From contig NZ_JAMXMY010000002.1 in the NCBI RefSeq assembly GCF_024055795.1, positions 1-64,000 on the forward strand: a stretch of 64,000 bases of DNA, given 5' to 3'. Positions within the stretch are counted from its first letter, which is position 1. Every line of letters starts with the position of its first letter. Shown in pieces: positions 1 through 10,485 of this stretch. Both the position numbers and the translations under genes were made by a program. The notes below the pieces were generated by a model. It saw only the letters and a list, made by a program, of their open reading frames with translations, searched no databases and was not told where the DNA came from. Source of the DNA: Actinoallomurus purpureus. Its GTDB lineage: Bacteria > Actinomycetota > Actinomycetes > Streptosporangiales > Streptosporangiaceae.

Positions 1-129
1 CTCCGCGGACCGGCGGTGGATCGCGGCGGACCATTCCTCGTCGGTCGGTTCGAGTCCGACGGCGAGGGGGCTCGGCGCCACCAGGACGAGCCGGCGGATC
101 CGGTGCGGGTGGCGGGCGGCGTACCGGTC
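1..129 (-). pseudogene. alpha/beta-hydrolase C-terminal remnant (left edge)
   Basis: Read on the minus strand the window edge encodes a stretch with residues RYAARHPHRIRRLVLVAP, the strand/helix segment that follows the nucleophile elbow in alpha/beta hydrolases, then runs off the edge. Upstream of about position 129 the frame continues open but turns into Arg/Pro-rich shadow of the metalloprotease gene and no lid, elbow or start is visible. The recognisable homology therefore stops exactly where the neighbouring gene ends. I read this as a 5'-truncated remnant; whether the 3' half is intact lies outside the window. Confidence 0.5.
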
Positions 130-2230
130 AGCCGACGACCGTGCAGGTCGTCGTCGCCTTCTTGGCCGGGTCGCTCTCGGAGGTGGCGGTGAGCCTGACC
201 CGGCCGGCGTGGACCGCGCCCGTCGCCCTCTTGGCGTAGACCCGCACTGTCGTGCTCTGCCCCGCCTTGGCCGTGGCGAGGGCGTTGGGCAGCCAGGCCG
301 TCCAGCCCTTGCCCGCCGCGGTGGCGGACAGCCGGTAGACGTCGGAGTCACCGTACGGGCCGGCCCCGGGCGCACCGGTGTTGCGCAGCGGCAGCGTGCA
401 CCGGGCCCAACCGCGCTGCGGGGCGGCGACGCCGGCGCGGGGCGACAGGCGTACGCCCCGGCGCTGGGTTCCGGCGCCGTCCAGCGACCGGATCGCGATC
501 GTGTACGACAGGATGCCGGTCTTGTCGCGCTTGATGTTGAGCACGTAGAAGTGCAGCCGGTTCGCCTGATCGACGTACTCGTACTCACTGCCCGAGTCGG
601 TGCCCGCGTGGAACAGCGCGTCCGACAGTTGCCGGTAGTCGCCGATCGTCATCTTCTGCGGCGTGCCGTTGGGCAGGACGAAGTCGACCTTGTCGATGTC
701 CTGCGGGTGGGCGTCGACGGTCCAGATGAACGGGGCGGCGTCCTGGTTCTTGGTCTTGGCGAGCAGTACGCCGCTGTCCGGGGTGAACGAGTCGAAGCCC
801 ATGCGGTCGACGACCTCGACGGTGTAGTTGTCGTAGCCGCCGCCGTCGCAGAGGGGATCCGTCGAGGTGTCGCAGGCGGGGCTCTTGTCGCCGCCGTTCA
901 ACGCCAGGTTGATCCCGGACAGTTCGCCGGAGGCGGGCTGCGCCTCACGGGCATTCACCCTGGCCACCACGATCCCCGACCCGGTCAGGCCGTCGCGGGA
1001 GAGGTTCAGGACGTTCGACGGGTCGACGATGCCGAGTTTCATCTTGTTGCGCAGCATGTGCTGGGCGCCCATCGAACTCCCGGCGGTGCCGGGGACCAGC
1101 CAGCGGCTGTGCGGGCCGCCGGGGCCGTTGAACGTTCCCCGGCTCAGCATCTCCCACGGGCCGGAGTAGTCGCGGCGCCGGGGAACCGAGTACGGGTTGT
1201 TGTAGTTGTCGCCGATCCCGAGTATGTGGCTGAACTCGTGGGCGTAGGTTCCCATCCCTGAGCTCTCCGCCTGGATGGAGCTCCCGTTGGCGGCGTTCGG
1301 CCAGATGTTGGCGGAGGCCTGCCAGGAGGTCCAGTCGACGTAGCGGGTCTTGTTCCAGTTCGGCAGCGCCGGGTCCGGCGGCCCCCAGTCGTCGGTGACG
1401 TCCTCGCGCGTGTTGAACTTCATCTGCCCGAACTCCTGCCAGGTGGACGACTCGTCCTGCCCGGCGCTGAGGAAGAACACGAAGTCGTACTGCGACGCGA
1501 CCTGTTCACCGACGTCCGCGACCCACTGAGCGCGCGCGTCCTTGCGGAAGTCGCGGTCGCACGTGTCGCCCGCCGGGCAGCCCTGGCCGCCCTGCATGCT
1601 GGACTCCACGCCGTACTCGTGGCTCTTGGCGGGCATCCGGTACGGACCGAACCCCTTCAGGTCGATGCCGTACCGACCGCCGGAGTCCTCCATCCAGTAC
1701 TCGTGGATGGTGTGCCCGCGGTTGAGCTGCTCGGGCTTGTTGAGGAAGTCCTGGTAGAACTGCGGCACCTGGTCGCGCGGCACGTCGCTCACCGAGGTGG
1801 GGTTGCCGTAGATGGTGGAGTTCTTCGGCTGGGAGACGATGAACGACTGGTTCGGATAGTCGACCAGGACCAGCGCGCCCTTGAAGTTCTTGATGGAGCC
1901 CGCGCGGGCCGGGTCGTTCCAGTGGGTGTTCGGGATCGCCTTGTAGTCGTCCCAGGTCATCGTGTCCGGCAGCTCGTAGTTCTGCGGGTCGATCGGCCGG
2001 GGCGCGTTCTGCGCGTACGACCGCAGGGGCTGCGCCTGCTGCCAGGGTTGGGTCCGCGGCCAGTGCCGCATCTGCCAGGGATTCGGGGTTGGTTTCGGCG
2101 GTTTCGCGACCGCGGCCGTGGCGGGCGTGCCGGACAGCAGCAGCATCGCCGCCGAGAGCAGCGCGCACGCGCCGAACACTCTCCGAGGCCGCTTCGTACG
2201 CACGCCGGCGAACCGGGCGGGAGCACCCAT
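128..2230 (-). CDS. secreted M6-family (immune inhibitor A-like) metalloprotease
   Basis: 700-residue exported zinc endopeptidase. The zinc site HEFSHILGIGD (HExxHxxGxxD, about residues 331-341) is the M6 signature. An N-terminal signal peptide has a KRPRR n-region, a hydrophobic core and an ATAA cleavage region. The start at 2230 is preferred over an in-frame start 114 bases upstream because an AGAGGA ribosome site sits 8 bases before it and the signal peptide then lies at the N-terminus. The C-terminal about 120 residues form a beta-rich, probably substrate- or surface-binding domain. It probably degrades extracellular protein. It stands alone; its stop abuts a hydrolase remnant. Confidence 0.85.
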   Translation of the reverse strand: MGAPARFAGVRTKRPRRVFGACALLSAAMLLLSGTPATAAVAKPPKPTPNPWQMRHWPRTQPWQQAQPLRSYAQNAPRPIDPQNYELPDTMTWDDYKAIPNTHWNDPARAGSIKNFKGALVLVDYPNQSFIVSQPKNSTIYGNPTSVSDVPRDQVPQFYQDFLNKPEQLNRGHTIHEYWMEDSGGRYGIDLKGFGPYRMPAKSHEYGVESSMQGGQGCPAGDTCDRDFRKDARAQWVADVGEQVASQYDFVFFLSAGQDESSTWQEFGQMKFNTREDVTDDWGPPDPALPNWNKTRYVDWTSWQASANIWPNAANGSSIQAESSGMGTYAHEFSHILGIGDNYNNPYSVPRRRDYSGPWEMLSRGTFNGPGGPHSRWLVPGTAGSSMGAQHMLRNKMKLGIVDPSNVLNLSRDGLTGSGIVVARVNAREAQPASGELSGINLALNGGDKSPACDTSTDPLCDGGGYDNYTVEVVDRMGFDSFTPDSGVLLAKTKNQDAAPFIWTVDAHPQDIDKVDFVLPNGTPQKMTIGDYRQLSDALFHAGTDSGSEYEYVDQANRLHFYVLNIKRDKTGILSYTIAIRSLDGAGTQRRGVRLSPRAGVAAPQRGWARCTLPLRNTGAPGAGPYGDSDVYRLSATAAGKGWTAWLPNALATAKAGQSTTVRVYAKRATGAVHAGRVRLTATSESDPAKKATTTCTVVG

Positions 2231-2423
2231 GACATGTCCTCTTTCGGGGGAAGGGTCCACGTCACCGTCCGCTCCTGGGGTCGGGGGCACGGGGTGTCGG
2301 AGCGGATCGGACAGTCGATCATCTCCCGTGGCCCTGGTTCGCACCAGAGATCAGCCAAGGGCCGAGTGGCTGGCTTCGGCCATCACCCCGCGCACCGGCG
2401 AGGCGATCACCTCCCGCTGAGGC

Positions 2424-2915
2424 TCACGGTTCGCCGTGTCGATCCGCCGCGCCCAGGCGGTCGGGGACGGGCCAGACGTACGGCAGGTCGTCGGGGACGT
2501 CCGGGAAGAACCGCCCGTAGTGGGCGGGGTCCTTGCGGAGCAGCGCGGATCGGTGGCTGCGGTGGAACTCCGCCTCGCCCAGCCACGGCGGCAGGGCGCC
2601 GGCCTGGGCGAGCCGATCCTGATCGCGTGCGACGGCGATCCGCTTCGCCGCCCGCAGTTCGGCGCTCAGGCTCGCGGCGCAGGTGTCCCGGCGGCCGGTG
2701 CTGCACCACTGACGGCAGATCTCCAGGCCGTAGCGCGTCAGCGCCTCCTCGTAGCCCGCCCACATCCGGACCGCCGGGTGATGCCGCCAGCCGTATCCGG
2801 GAACGGTGAGCCCGCGCAGCACCTGCAGCGCCTCGACCCGCTGCTTCCCGAGGCGGCGCGGATCGAGAATGCGCGCCGTGGCAGCGAAGTCCGCGTACGG
2901 AAGGAAGGTCTGCAT
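2424..2915 (-). CDS. MSMEG_6728-type protein, pyrimidine-dimer DNA glycosylase-like
   Basis: 163 residues. The N-terminal block (MQTFLPYADF, then LDPRRLGKQRVEA) and the central WRHHPAVRMWAGYEEAL resemble the actinobacterial MSMEG_6728 family, which is linked to the T4 endonuclease V-like glycosylase fold. A DNA-repair role is therefore possible but rests on family resemblance only. The start at 2915 is chosen because the conserved N-terminus begins there; a GGGGA stretch precedes it. The reading frame stays open upstream for about 500 bases but that extension is Arg/Pro-rich and not conserved-looking. Confidence 0.6.
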   Translation of the reverse strand: MQTFLPYADFAATARILDPRRLGKQRVEALQVLRGLTVPGYGWRHHPAVRMWAGYEEALTRYGLEICRQWCSTGRRDTCAASLSAELRAAKRIAVARDQDRLAQAGALPPWLGEAEFHRSHRSALLRKDPAHYGRFFPDVPDDLPYVWPVPDRLGAADRHGEP

Positions 2916-3001
2916 CGCGTCCCCGGAGTACGGTCCGGACCGGCCGGCGAAAACCGATCGTCCGTGTCCTACCCACGGAACCGAGGCGGGACGGCCCGCG
3001 C

Positions 3002-3238
3002 TCAGCTCCTGATCCCTTGCCGCGGACGACGGCCGGCCTTCCGGGACCGGTGCTCCGACCAGTGCCGGAGGAGGAGACGGAGGACGGTCAGAGCGGCGTG
3101 CCGGCGTTCGGCGTCCCTGGACCAGACGGCAGGGAGGACGACGACGGCGACGAGGACCAGGACGACGAGAACGGCGAGGCAGGCACTCAGGCCCGGGAGG
3201 AGCGCGATCTCCTCGTAGCCGCTCAGGGAGTGAGTCAC
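3002..3238 (-). CDS. small single-span membrane protein, unknown function
   Basis: 78 residues starting at GTG 3238 with a strong GGAGG seven bases upstream. One very hydrophobic helix spans about residues 14-37 (leucine/valine-rich), followed by a basic, arginine-rich cytoplasmic tail containing LRLLLRHWSEH. No catalytic motif is visible. It is too small to assign; the ribosome site and the clean helix argue that it is real. Confidence 0.55.
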   Translation of the reverse strand: MTHSLSGYEEIALLPGLSACLAVLVVLVLVAVVVLPAVWSRDAERRHAALTVLRLLLRHWSEHRSRKAGRRPRQGIRS

Positions 3239-3524
3239 GGACGAACCTCCGGCCAGGTGGAAGCGCCGGAGGTCTCTTCCGCCCATGGCCAGGGCCATGG
3301 ACCGACGGCACCGGGCCTGAAGTCGAGCACCGTGATGACGACGCCGCCGCGGGGGAATACTCCCCTCCTGGGTCCCGATGGTAAAGCGTCGCCACCGGCA
3401 CGGCCAGAGCAGATTTCACCGAGGGGGCCCATCTCAGTTCCCGCAGCCCGCCGATCCCGTACAGAATGCTCGATGAACGGCCGATTCCCTGGCGGCTTTC
3501 GGCGTTTTATCCGGTTTCTTCGAG

Positions 3525-3698
3525 TCAATGCCCGCACATTCGGCGCGCGTCCGACCCCCCGTCGATCGTGTGCGCCACGAAAGCGTCGTGATTCGCGGGG
3601 GACATGGGGTTGAGTACCCCGTCGACGTCCACGTACAGCAGCGGCCTGGTCGCCGGCCGGCTGCCAGGCCGCAGCACACCCCCGATGCCCCAGGCCAT
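3525..3698 (-). pseudogene. HAD-superfamily hydrolase N-terminal remnant
   Basis: A 57-codon frame holds RPLLYVDVDGVLNP, the HAD motif I (DxDGV) seen at the start of actinobacterial HAD-domain proteins, followed by a conserved-looking NHDAFVAHTIDG. It then stops at 3525 without motifs II-IV, which need about 100 more residues. No continuation was found in the other minus frames. I call it a 3'-truncated remnant; a functional 57-residue phosphatase is unlikely. Confidence 0.45.
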
Positions 3699-3826
3699 GG
3701 GATCATCGTCCCCGACGAACCGGCACGGCGGAACCCGGTCACGCCGATCGACAGAGGCGCCACCGGGACTCGGCCGTGTGCACCACCGCCATCGACGCCC
3801 GCCGCGCCGACGACAGTGCCGACCGG

Positions 3827-4630
3827 CTAGGCCGTGAGCAGTTTGCGGTAGACCGTGGCGGACTTGACGTAGTCCTCGTCGCCGTAGACGCCCTTGTCGG
3901 TCCACTGCCAGATCGTGTAGGAGCTCCACGCCGACGGGACCGGGATCTTGTGGGCGGTGGCCTTGTGGTCGTTGACCCACAGCCGGTCCTTGGCGGAGAA
4001 CGCCTTCGAGTTACCGGTGCAGTCGATCCACCAGTCCTTGAACGTGTTGATGACCGCGTAGCGGCCCGTACGGGCGTGGTACTCGTTCAGGAAGGCGCCG
4101 ATCCACGTGACCATCTTCGCGTGGCTCAGGCCGTAGCACTTGTTCTTGCCGTACGGGTTCTTCTCGATGTCGAGCACGCCGGGCAGGGTGTGGCCGTCGG
4201 CCTTGCCCCCGCCGCCGTGGGCGATGAAGTAGTCGGCCTGACGCTTGCCGTTCGCGGTGTTCGGCGTGGCGAAGTGGTAGGCGCCGTGGGCCAGGCCGGC
4301 CTTGCGCGCGCCCGCGTACTGGGACGCGAAGGTGGAGCTGACGTACCGCACGCCCTCGGTGGCCTTGATGTAGGCGAACTTGTTGCCCCTCGCCTTGACC
4401 GACGCCCAGTTGATCTTCGCTTGGTAGGCGCTGACGTCGATGCCGGGAATGAGGCCCTTGGGCCGGGATGCCGTGCGTACGGTGCTGTCCTGCGGCTGGG
4501 CCGCCGTTCCGGCGGCGTCCTGGCGCGCGTCGGCCTGCCGCGGGGCCGGGGACGAGCACCCGGTCAGGACGCCGCAGGCCAGGCTCGCGGCCACGGCGGC
4601 GCTGAGGGGGACGAGGGTGGTCTTCCGCAC
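3827..4630 (-). CDS. GH25 lysozyme (muramidase) lipoprotein
   Basis: 267 residues. The N-terminus is a lipoprotein signal with lipobox LTGC (Cys25), then a Ala/Gln-rich linker and a GH25 domain from about residue 60 to the end. GH25 markers are GIDVSAYQ, YIKATEG and the acidic pair DIE (Asp154/Glu156) in LPGVLDIEKNP. It should hydrolyse the beta-1,4 bond between MurNAc and GlcNAc in peptidoglycan while tethered to the outer face of the membrane. It starts at GTG 4630 behind AAGGAG. Confidence 0.88.
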   Translation of the reverse strand: MRKTTLVPLSAAVAASLACGVLTGCSSPAPRQADARQDAAGTAAQPQDSTVRTASRPKGLIPGIDVSAYQAKINWASVKARGNKFAYIKATEGVRYVSSTFASQYAGARKAGLAHGAYHFATPNTANGKRQADYFIAHGGGGKADGHTLPGVLDIEKNPYGKNKCYGLSHAKMVTWIGAFLNEYHARTGRYAVINTFKDWWIDCTGNSKAFSAKDRLWVNDHKATAHKIPVPSAWSSYTIWQWTDKGVYGDEDYVKSATVYRKLLTA

Positions 4631-4794
4631 GGATGAGGCTCCTTGGGCGATGATCTTGGCCTGAGGGACCCTATCGTCCGTTTCGCCCTGACCTGTCGCC
4701 TTTGCCGACTCTTGACCTCCGCGCGCACGAGGCGCTCGGTCGTCAGTGTCGGGGAATCGCTCACCGGCCGACCCTGTCGGGACGGATGCGCGAA

Positions 4795-4823
4795 AAAGGG
4801 GCCCTCGGGTCGAGGGCCCCTTT
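4795..4823 (-). terminator. rho-independent terminator of the S33 peptidase gene
   Basis: A perfect 13-bp stem (AAAGGGGCCCTCG against its complement) with a 3-base loop, 15 bases past the stop codon at 4838. On the minus strand it is followed by TTTTT. It is the strongest classical terminator in the window. Confidence 0.85.
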
Positions 4824-4837
4824 CGCCGTACTTGGTG

Positions 4838-6493
4838 TTACTTGATGACCTCGCGCTCGGCGGACGCCGTGCTCTTGGCGGTGGCCGCCGGCGGGGTCGG
4901 GTCGCCGAGCTGGGACACGTGAACGGTGTCCTGCTTGGGCAGCGCCCCGTTCAGGAAGTAGGCGTCGAAGTAGGAGTCGACGCCACCTGGGCGCAGGTCG
5001 CCGCGGTGCACGATGCAGTGCGTACGGTCGCCGTCCTGCACGACGAGGTGCGAGCCCTTCAGGGCCTTGTGCAGTTCGAGCGCGCCCGCGTACGGGGTGG
5101 CCGCGTCGGCGGTGGCCTGGAACATCAGGATGTTCTTCGGCAGGTCCTTGGTGTGGCCGACCTTGACCGGCGTGCCCGCCTTGGCGTTCCAGTACAGGCA
5201 GGGCGCGTTGAACCAGACGTTGCCCCACGTCTCGAACGGCGCGGTCCGGTTGACGCGCACGGCGTCGGCGCGCCACTTGTTCCAGTTCAGCGGCCAGTGC
5301 GTGTCGGTGCACTGGACGGCGTTGTACACGGCGAACTCGTTGTCGTCGCTGCCGCCGGTCGTCTGGGCGCCGAAGGTGCCGACGAACTTCTCGACGTCGT
5401 TCGTCTTGTAGGCGGCCAGGCCGACCGCGTAGGAGTTCCACACGGCCTGGCTGCGCCGGTACGCCGCGGTCTGGATGCCGTCGACGAGCTCGTCCGGGCC
5501 GACCGCGGAGACCGCGCCGCTGGAGTCCTTGAAGGTCACGGCCTTCTTGCCCAGGGCCGCATCGAGGCCGTAGAAGAACTTGTGGACCTTCGCCGGGGTG
5601 TTACCCAGGTGGTACACGTTGTCGTACTTGGCGATCCAGCCGAAGTAGTACTCGATGTTCTTGTCGAACGCGTAGTCCTGGTCCAGCTGGGCGTCGTACC
5701 AGACGTGCTTGGGGTTGACGTTCCCGTCCAGGACCATGCGGCCGACGCGCTTGGGGAAGACCGTCGCGTACACCTGGCCGAGGTAGGTGCCGTACGAGGC
5801 GCCGTAGTAGTCGAGCTTCTTGTGTCCCAGCGCCTTGCGGATCGTGTCCATGTCACGAACCGAGTCGATGGTCTTGATGTGGTCGAGCAGGTCCAGCTTC
5901 GAACCCGCGCCGAACTTCTTGTAGCACGCCTGGGCGTAGGCCTTGGTCTTGAGCAGCCAGGCCGCGTCGTCCGCCTTGCCGCCGGTGCCGTACTCCGGCC
6001 GCGGGGCGTTGCTGTAGTTCTCGTCGCAGGTGAGCTTCGGCGTGCTGAACCCGATTCCGCGCGGGTCGAAGCCGATGACGTTGTACGCCTTCTGCATCGC
6101 GGCCGAGTTCTGCGCGTAGACGCGCGCGCCGAACAGGGCACCCTCACCGCCCGGGCCGCCCGGGTTGACCAGGATGTCGCCCTTGGCGGTGCCCGAGCCC
6201 TGGTGCGGCGTACGGGTGACCTCAAGGGTGATCTTCTGGCCGTTCGGGTGGGCGTAGTCCAGCGGCGCCTGGAGTTCGGCGCACTGAATGATCGTGGATA
6301 CCTTGACCGGGCCGAGGGCGTCGTACGCCTTCGCTCCGTTCACGATGTCCGCCGAGCAGGCGTGCCAACTGAGGCTCGCCGGGCGGAAGGCATCGGACGT
6401 GTCCGTGGCCGCGGACGCGCTTGTGGCGCCGGCAAGGCCGAGTCCGGTCATACCGAGACCGGCCGTCGCGGCAACGACGACAAGCTTCTTCAC
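4838..6493 (-). CDS. secreted S33 tripeptidyl aminopeptidase-like hydrolase
   Basis: 551 residues, alpha/beta-hydrolase fold. Signal peptide at residues 1-28 (VKKLVVVAATAGLG through ATSASA). NPGGPGG is the oxyanion-hole loop, GFDPRGIGFS the following strand, and YYGASYGTYLG the nucleophile elbow (Ser233). The C-terminal TAP-like segment supplies Asp in FQATADAATP and His in DRTHCIVHRGD. The family (Streptomyces SlpD/SlpE, tripeptidyl aminopeptidase) removes N-terminal tri- or other short peptides from extracellular proteins. The start is GTG 6493 behind AAGGGG; an upstream in-frame start would put the signal peptide internally. Confidence 0.88.
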   Translation of the reverse strand: MKKLVVVAATAGLGMTGLGLAGATSASAATDTSDAFRPASLSWHACSADIVNGAKAYDALGPVKVSTIIQCAELQAPLDYAHPNGQKITLEVTRTPHQGSGTAKGDILVNPGGPGGEGALFGARVYAQNSAAMQKAYNVIGFDPRGIGFSTPKLTCDENYSNAPRPEYGTGGKADDAAWLLKTKAYAQACYKKFGAGSKLDLLDHIKTIDSVRDMDTIRKALGHKKLDYYGASYGTYLGQVYATVFPKRVGRMVLDGNVNPKHVWYDAQLDQDYAFDKNIEYYFGWIAKYDNVYHLGNTPAKVHKFFYGLDAALGKKAVTFKDSSGAVSAVGPDELVDGIQTAAYRRSQAVWNSYAVGLAAYKTNDVEKFVGTFGAQTTGGSDDNEFAVYNAVQCTDTHWPLNWNKWRADAVRVNRTAPFETWGNVWFNAPCLYWNAKAGTPVKVGHTKDLPKNILMFQATADAATPYAGALELHKALKGSHLVVQDGDRTHCIVHRGDLRPGGVDSYFDAYFLNGALPKQDTVHVSQLGDPTPPAATAKSTASAEREVIK

Positions 6494-6990
6494 GAGACCC
6501 CTTTCGGGCCGGGCGTGACGGGCCCGGCCGACAGTGAACAAGGGGAGATTGTCGTTCCGGACAATCCGTGACATAAGGCCGAAAGTAAGAAGTTTGCCAA
6601 AATGTGACGCATTACGGCAGGTGTTCCCAGTGGGAGTGACTGCGAGTGGTCGACGGGGGCCGGTGCGTCACTCGGCCGGCGGTCGGGTGCGGGTCGCAGT
6701 CGCCGGCAGGGATCTTCGCGGGGCCGGCCACGGGTGCCGGGGCCGCTCCTCATTCGCCGTGCGATCGCCGCCCGCCGATCCGGCGTTTCGTATCGCGATG
6801 TCAGGTCGAATGACGCGGAATGCTCGGCCGAGGCCGAAAGGAGATGGGGGTTTAGAGTGCTTTATCCGGTTCTGTGATGGCGGTTACCGAGCGTTCGGTT
6901 CGTTCATCGCGGTCTTCCTCCCCGGATGCCGAGGAGGAAGGCCGTTGAGTGCGATATTCCGGGCAGAGGAATGGTGCCCGGGCCCTGGCG
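6494..6990. other. 497-base intergenic stretch
   Basis: No convincing coding frame on either strand. It must hold the promoter of the S33 gene. One inverted repeat (CTTCCTCC at 6914-6921, complement at 6933-6940, 11-base loop) lies 50 bases past the stop of the small peptide gene and could end its transcript, but it lacks a T tract. Confidence 0.5.
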
Positions 6991-7137
6991 TCACCAGGTG
7001 ATCAGTGGAAGCCGCTCGGTGGCGATGAACAGCCACGCGACCACAACCACCAAGGTGGCCAGGCGGAACGTGTGGCCCCACGTACGCAGTGCGAGCCGCA
7101 CCGTCCTCCCTACTTCCTGGGCGGTGGTTGACTTCAT
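6991..7137 (-). CDS. 48-residue single-span membrane peptide
   Basis: Starts at ATG 7137 behind AGGGGGG. It has a basic N-terminal half (RTVRLALRTWGHTFRL) followed by one helix, LATLVVVVAWLFIA, and a short TERLP tail. No function can be assigned. Short peptides of this shape occur in many actinomycetes. The ribosome site and amphipathic layout make it more likely than chance. Confidence 0.45.
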   Translation of the reverse strand: MKSTTAQEVGRTVRLALRTWGHTFRLATLVVVVAWLFIATERLPLITW

Positions 7138-7400
7138 GTGGTCCCCCCTAAAAGTAGAAAAGACGCCCATTCGGGCGCCCATGACCAGCTCGAAAATGGT
7201 AGTTGACGGTGATGGTGGTTGCTATTGCCTTACTGCCTCCCAGCGACAGATCTGGTCTCTGTACTGTCGGTGATCTTGCCGGACCGTGTCAAGTTTCGCA
7301 CGGTAAAGAATTGGCCTGCTCCATCGGTCGTGCAGAACACCCTTACCGGGAATGAATGCCGATGCGCGGGAAATGCCGAATTCCGCCCAGGGTCCGGGCG

Positions 7401-8189
7401 TCAGATCACGTCCCAGGGGACCGACGCGTACGCCTCGGTGAGGGTCTCGACCAGCCCCGGATCGACCGGGAGGGTCAGGTCGTCGACCCGGTCGACCGGC
7501 GCGACGCCCCCGGAATTGGCGACGAACACCGTGTCGAACGCCGGCAGGTCGGCCACGCGAACGGTGCGCCGCCGCGAGGGAAGCCCGCGGGCCGCCAGCG
7601 CCGGTTCGAGCACCTGCATCGTGATGCCCCGCAGCGCGGGAGCGTCGGGCCAGACGACCGAGTCGCCGTCGAAGAAGCCGACGTTGGCGATCGACGTCTC
7701 CGAGATGACGCCGCCGGGCCCGGTCAGCAGCGCGTCGTCGAAGCCCTCACGCTCGGCCGCCATCCGGTGGTGGATCTGGCCGAACGCCCCGACGTGCTTG
7801 ATGTGCGCGACCGGCCGCTCATAGCGCACCGTCCGCAGGCCCTGCGGGGCCGCGGGCATGCCCCCTGGCGGGCGGACGATCACCATCACCGAGACGTCCT
7901 CCGCGTCGACCGGCCGGAACACCGTGACCCGGATCGTCGCGTCCGGGATGTCGTCACCGAGCGCGTGGCGGATGTGGCCGCGGACCCGGTCGCCGTCCAG
8001 GCCGAGGCCGAACAGCTCCCGGTTGGCGGCGTCCAGCCTCGCCAGATGGAGATCGAGGCCGCGGGTGCGCCGGTCCCGGACCTGCATGACGGTGAGGTGG
8101 CCGTAGTTCACCAGCGCGAGGTGCCGTAGCCGGTCGGCGGTCGCCGGGCCGCCGTCGACCTCGACGCGGAGGGGAGCCGGAGTCGCCAT
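7401..8189 (-). CDS. class-IV PLP-dependent aminotransferase / aminodeoxychorismate lyase-like
   Basis: 262 residues of the fold-type IV family shared by branched-chain aminotransferases, D-amino-acid aminotransferase and 4-amino-4-deoxychorismate lyase. The candidate PLP lysine is Lys131 in AHIKHVGAFG, and GGVISETSIANVGFF carries the family glutamate and cofactor-contacting loop. Length and the missing BCAT-specific motifs favour the lyase/D-aminotransferase branch, but the substrate is not settled. ATG 8189 is taken; GTG 8195 is two codons upstream. No folate genes adjoin it here. Confidence 0.75.
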   Translation of the reverse strand: MATPAPLRVEVDGGPATADRLRHLALVNYGHLTVMQVRDRRTRGLDLHLARLDAANRELFGLGLDGDRVRGHIRHALGDDIPDATIRVTVFRPVDAEDVSVMVIVRPPGGMPAAPQGLRTVRYERPVAHIKHVGAFGQIHHRMAAEREGFDDALLTGPGGVISETSIANVGFFDGDSVVWPDAPALRGITMQVLEPALAARGLPSRRRTVRVADLPAFDTVFVANSGGVAPVDRVDDLTLPVDPGLVETLTEAYASVPWDVI

Positions 8190-8380
8190 GATCACACGAT
8201 AGCGAGCGCGGCGCCCAGCCCGGCCGCGTCCTCCTCACCGCGCCCGATGCCGAAGACGCGGCCACCACCGTGCCGACCTCACCGGGCCCGAGCCCGCGCC
8301 GGGCCGTCCCGTTGGAACCTTCCAGCCGGCCCGAGAGTCGTACAGCCTTACAGCCCAGAGGAAACACGAACAGGAGGACC

Positions 8381-9310
8381 ATGACGCTCCCCGCCTATGA
8401 CCTCGTCGGTGAGACTCTGCTGCGCGCCCTCGCGGAGCGCGGCTTCCAGGCGACCCTGCCGGAGCCCACGACCCTCGAGATCGTCCTGCCGGACGGCCAC
8501 TGCCTCACGCAGGACATCACCGAGTGGCGCCGGAACGCCGACCGCGGCGGCCCGGCCGTGGTGCCGCGGATCGCCGCCGAGTTCGCCGATCAGGCCGCGA
8601 CGGTGCTCGGCCGGTACGCCGCCCAGCAGCGGGCCGGAGGGATGCCATCGCCCGAGAGCCTCCGGACGCGGATCTATACCGACGAGGCCATCGGCGACAT
8701 GCGGGACGGCGTGGTGGCCCGCCGGCTCGCGCCCGGCCTGCTGGAGACGGTGGTCATCGACCACCCCGACATGATGACGGTCCTGAACCGCGCCGACCTC
8801 GGTGACGCGGACGAGAACCGGGTCTTCGGCACGGCCCTCGCCAACTCCATCGGCGCCGAGCCCCACTACGCCGAGAGCGACGACGTGCAGGGCGTTCCCG
8901 TGACGCACATCGGCGGCACGCACCGGTACGTCGGCGCGCACGTCCACGTTCTCGGGCGCCACGTCGACCCCTCCCGCGCCCCGTACGGAGCGCTGGTCTC
9001 CTTCCCGGTCCCCGAGTACGTGATCGTTCATGTGATCGAGGACGACGTGCACCTCTTCGGGGCGATGGAGGTCATGCAGGCCCTTACGGAGCACCAGTTC
9101 GAGAGGGGCGAGAAGTCGATCAGTCCCCAGGTCTACTGGTGGCGGCCCGGCCCGTACGAGCGGCTGCCCGAAGAGGAGGCCCTCGCCGGCGGCGGGGTCC
9201 CCGACCTGCGCCCGGTGGGCATCGAGATCGACCACGAGGACAAGACCGTCACCTCCGGGACCGCGGACACCGCCGAGCTCGTCGACCTGTGGATGCTCGA
9301 CCGCGCCTGA
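8381..9310 (+). CDS. hypothetical protein, 309 residues
   Basis: Soluble acidic protein with no signal peptide or membrane span. The start is ATG 8381 behind AGGAGG. The middle has [20 protein letters not shown] and a His-rich stretch ([16 protein letters not shown]). The layout, with an early [14 protein letters not shown] strand region and a late immunity-protein-like acidic tail, does not match a family I recognise with confidence. It is read with the same polarity as pyrD, 50 bases upstream of it, and may share its transcript. Confidence 0.6.
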   Translation: MTLPAYDLVGETLLRALAERGFQATLPEPTTLEIVLPDGHCLTQDITEWRRNADRGGPAVVPRIAAEFADQAATVLGRYAAQQRAGGMPSPESLRTRIYTDEAIGDMRDGVVARRLAPGLLETVVIDHPDMMTVLNRADLGDADENRVFGTALANSIGAEPHYAESDDVQGVPVTHIGGTHRYVGAHVHVLGRHVDPSRAPYGALVSFPVPEYVIVHVIEDDVHLFGAMEVMQALTEHQFERGEKSISPQVYWWRPGPYERLPEEEALAGGGVPDLRPVGIEIDHEDKTVTSGTADTAELVDLWMLDRA

Positions 9311-9360
9311 GCGAGGGCTGGACGACGCGGCGTCGCGGGGCGCTGAGAGAATCGCGTCTG

Positions 9361-10416
<1,056 letters not shown>

Positions 10417-10456
10417 CGCGGGCCGCGCCCCGAGGATCCTCCGGGCTCGGCCCGCG
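10417..10456. terminator. hairpin between convergent pyrD and VIT/VWA genes
   Basis: CGCGGGCC (10417-10424) pairs with GGCCCGCG (10449-10456), starting right after the pyrD stop. It lies between two converging genes and has no T tract, so it may act in both directions. Confidence 0.5.
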
Positions 10457-10485
10457 AAGATCCACCGGTCACGGTCCGGCGGCGC

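Noticed and set aside
4643-6571. A 642-residue plus-strand frame opposite the S33 peptidase gene
   Set aside because: It is Val/Arg/Asp-rich, antisense to a clear peptidase with signal peptide, catalytic triad and terminator.
6914-6940. Rho-independent terminator of the small membrane peptide gene
   Set aside because: Eight-base stem with an 11-base loop and no T tract on the proper strand; kept only as a possibility in the intergenic entry.
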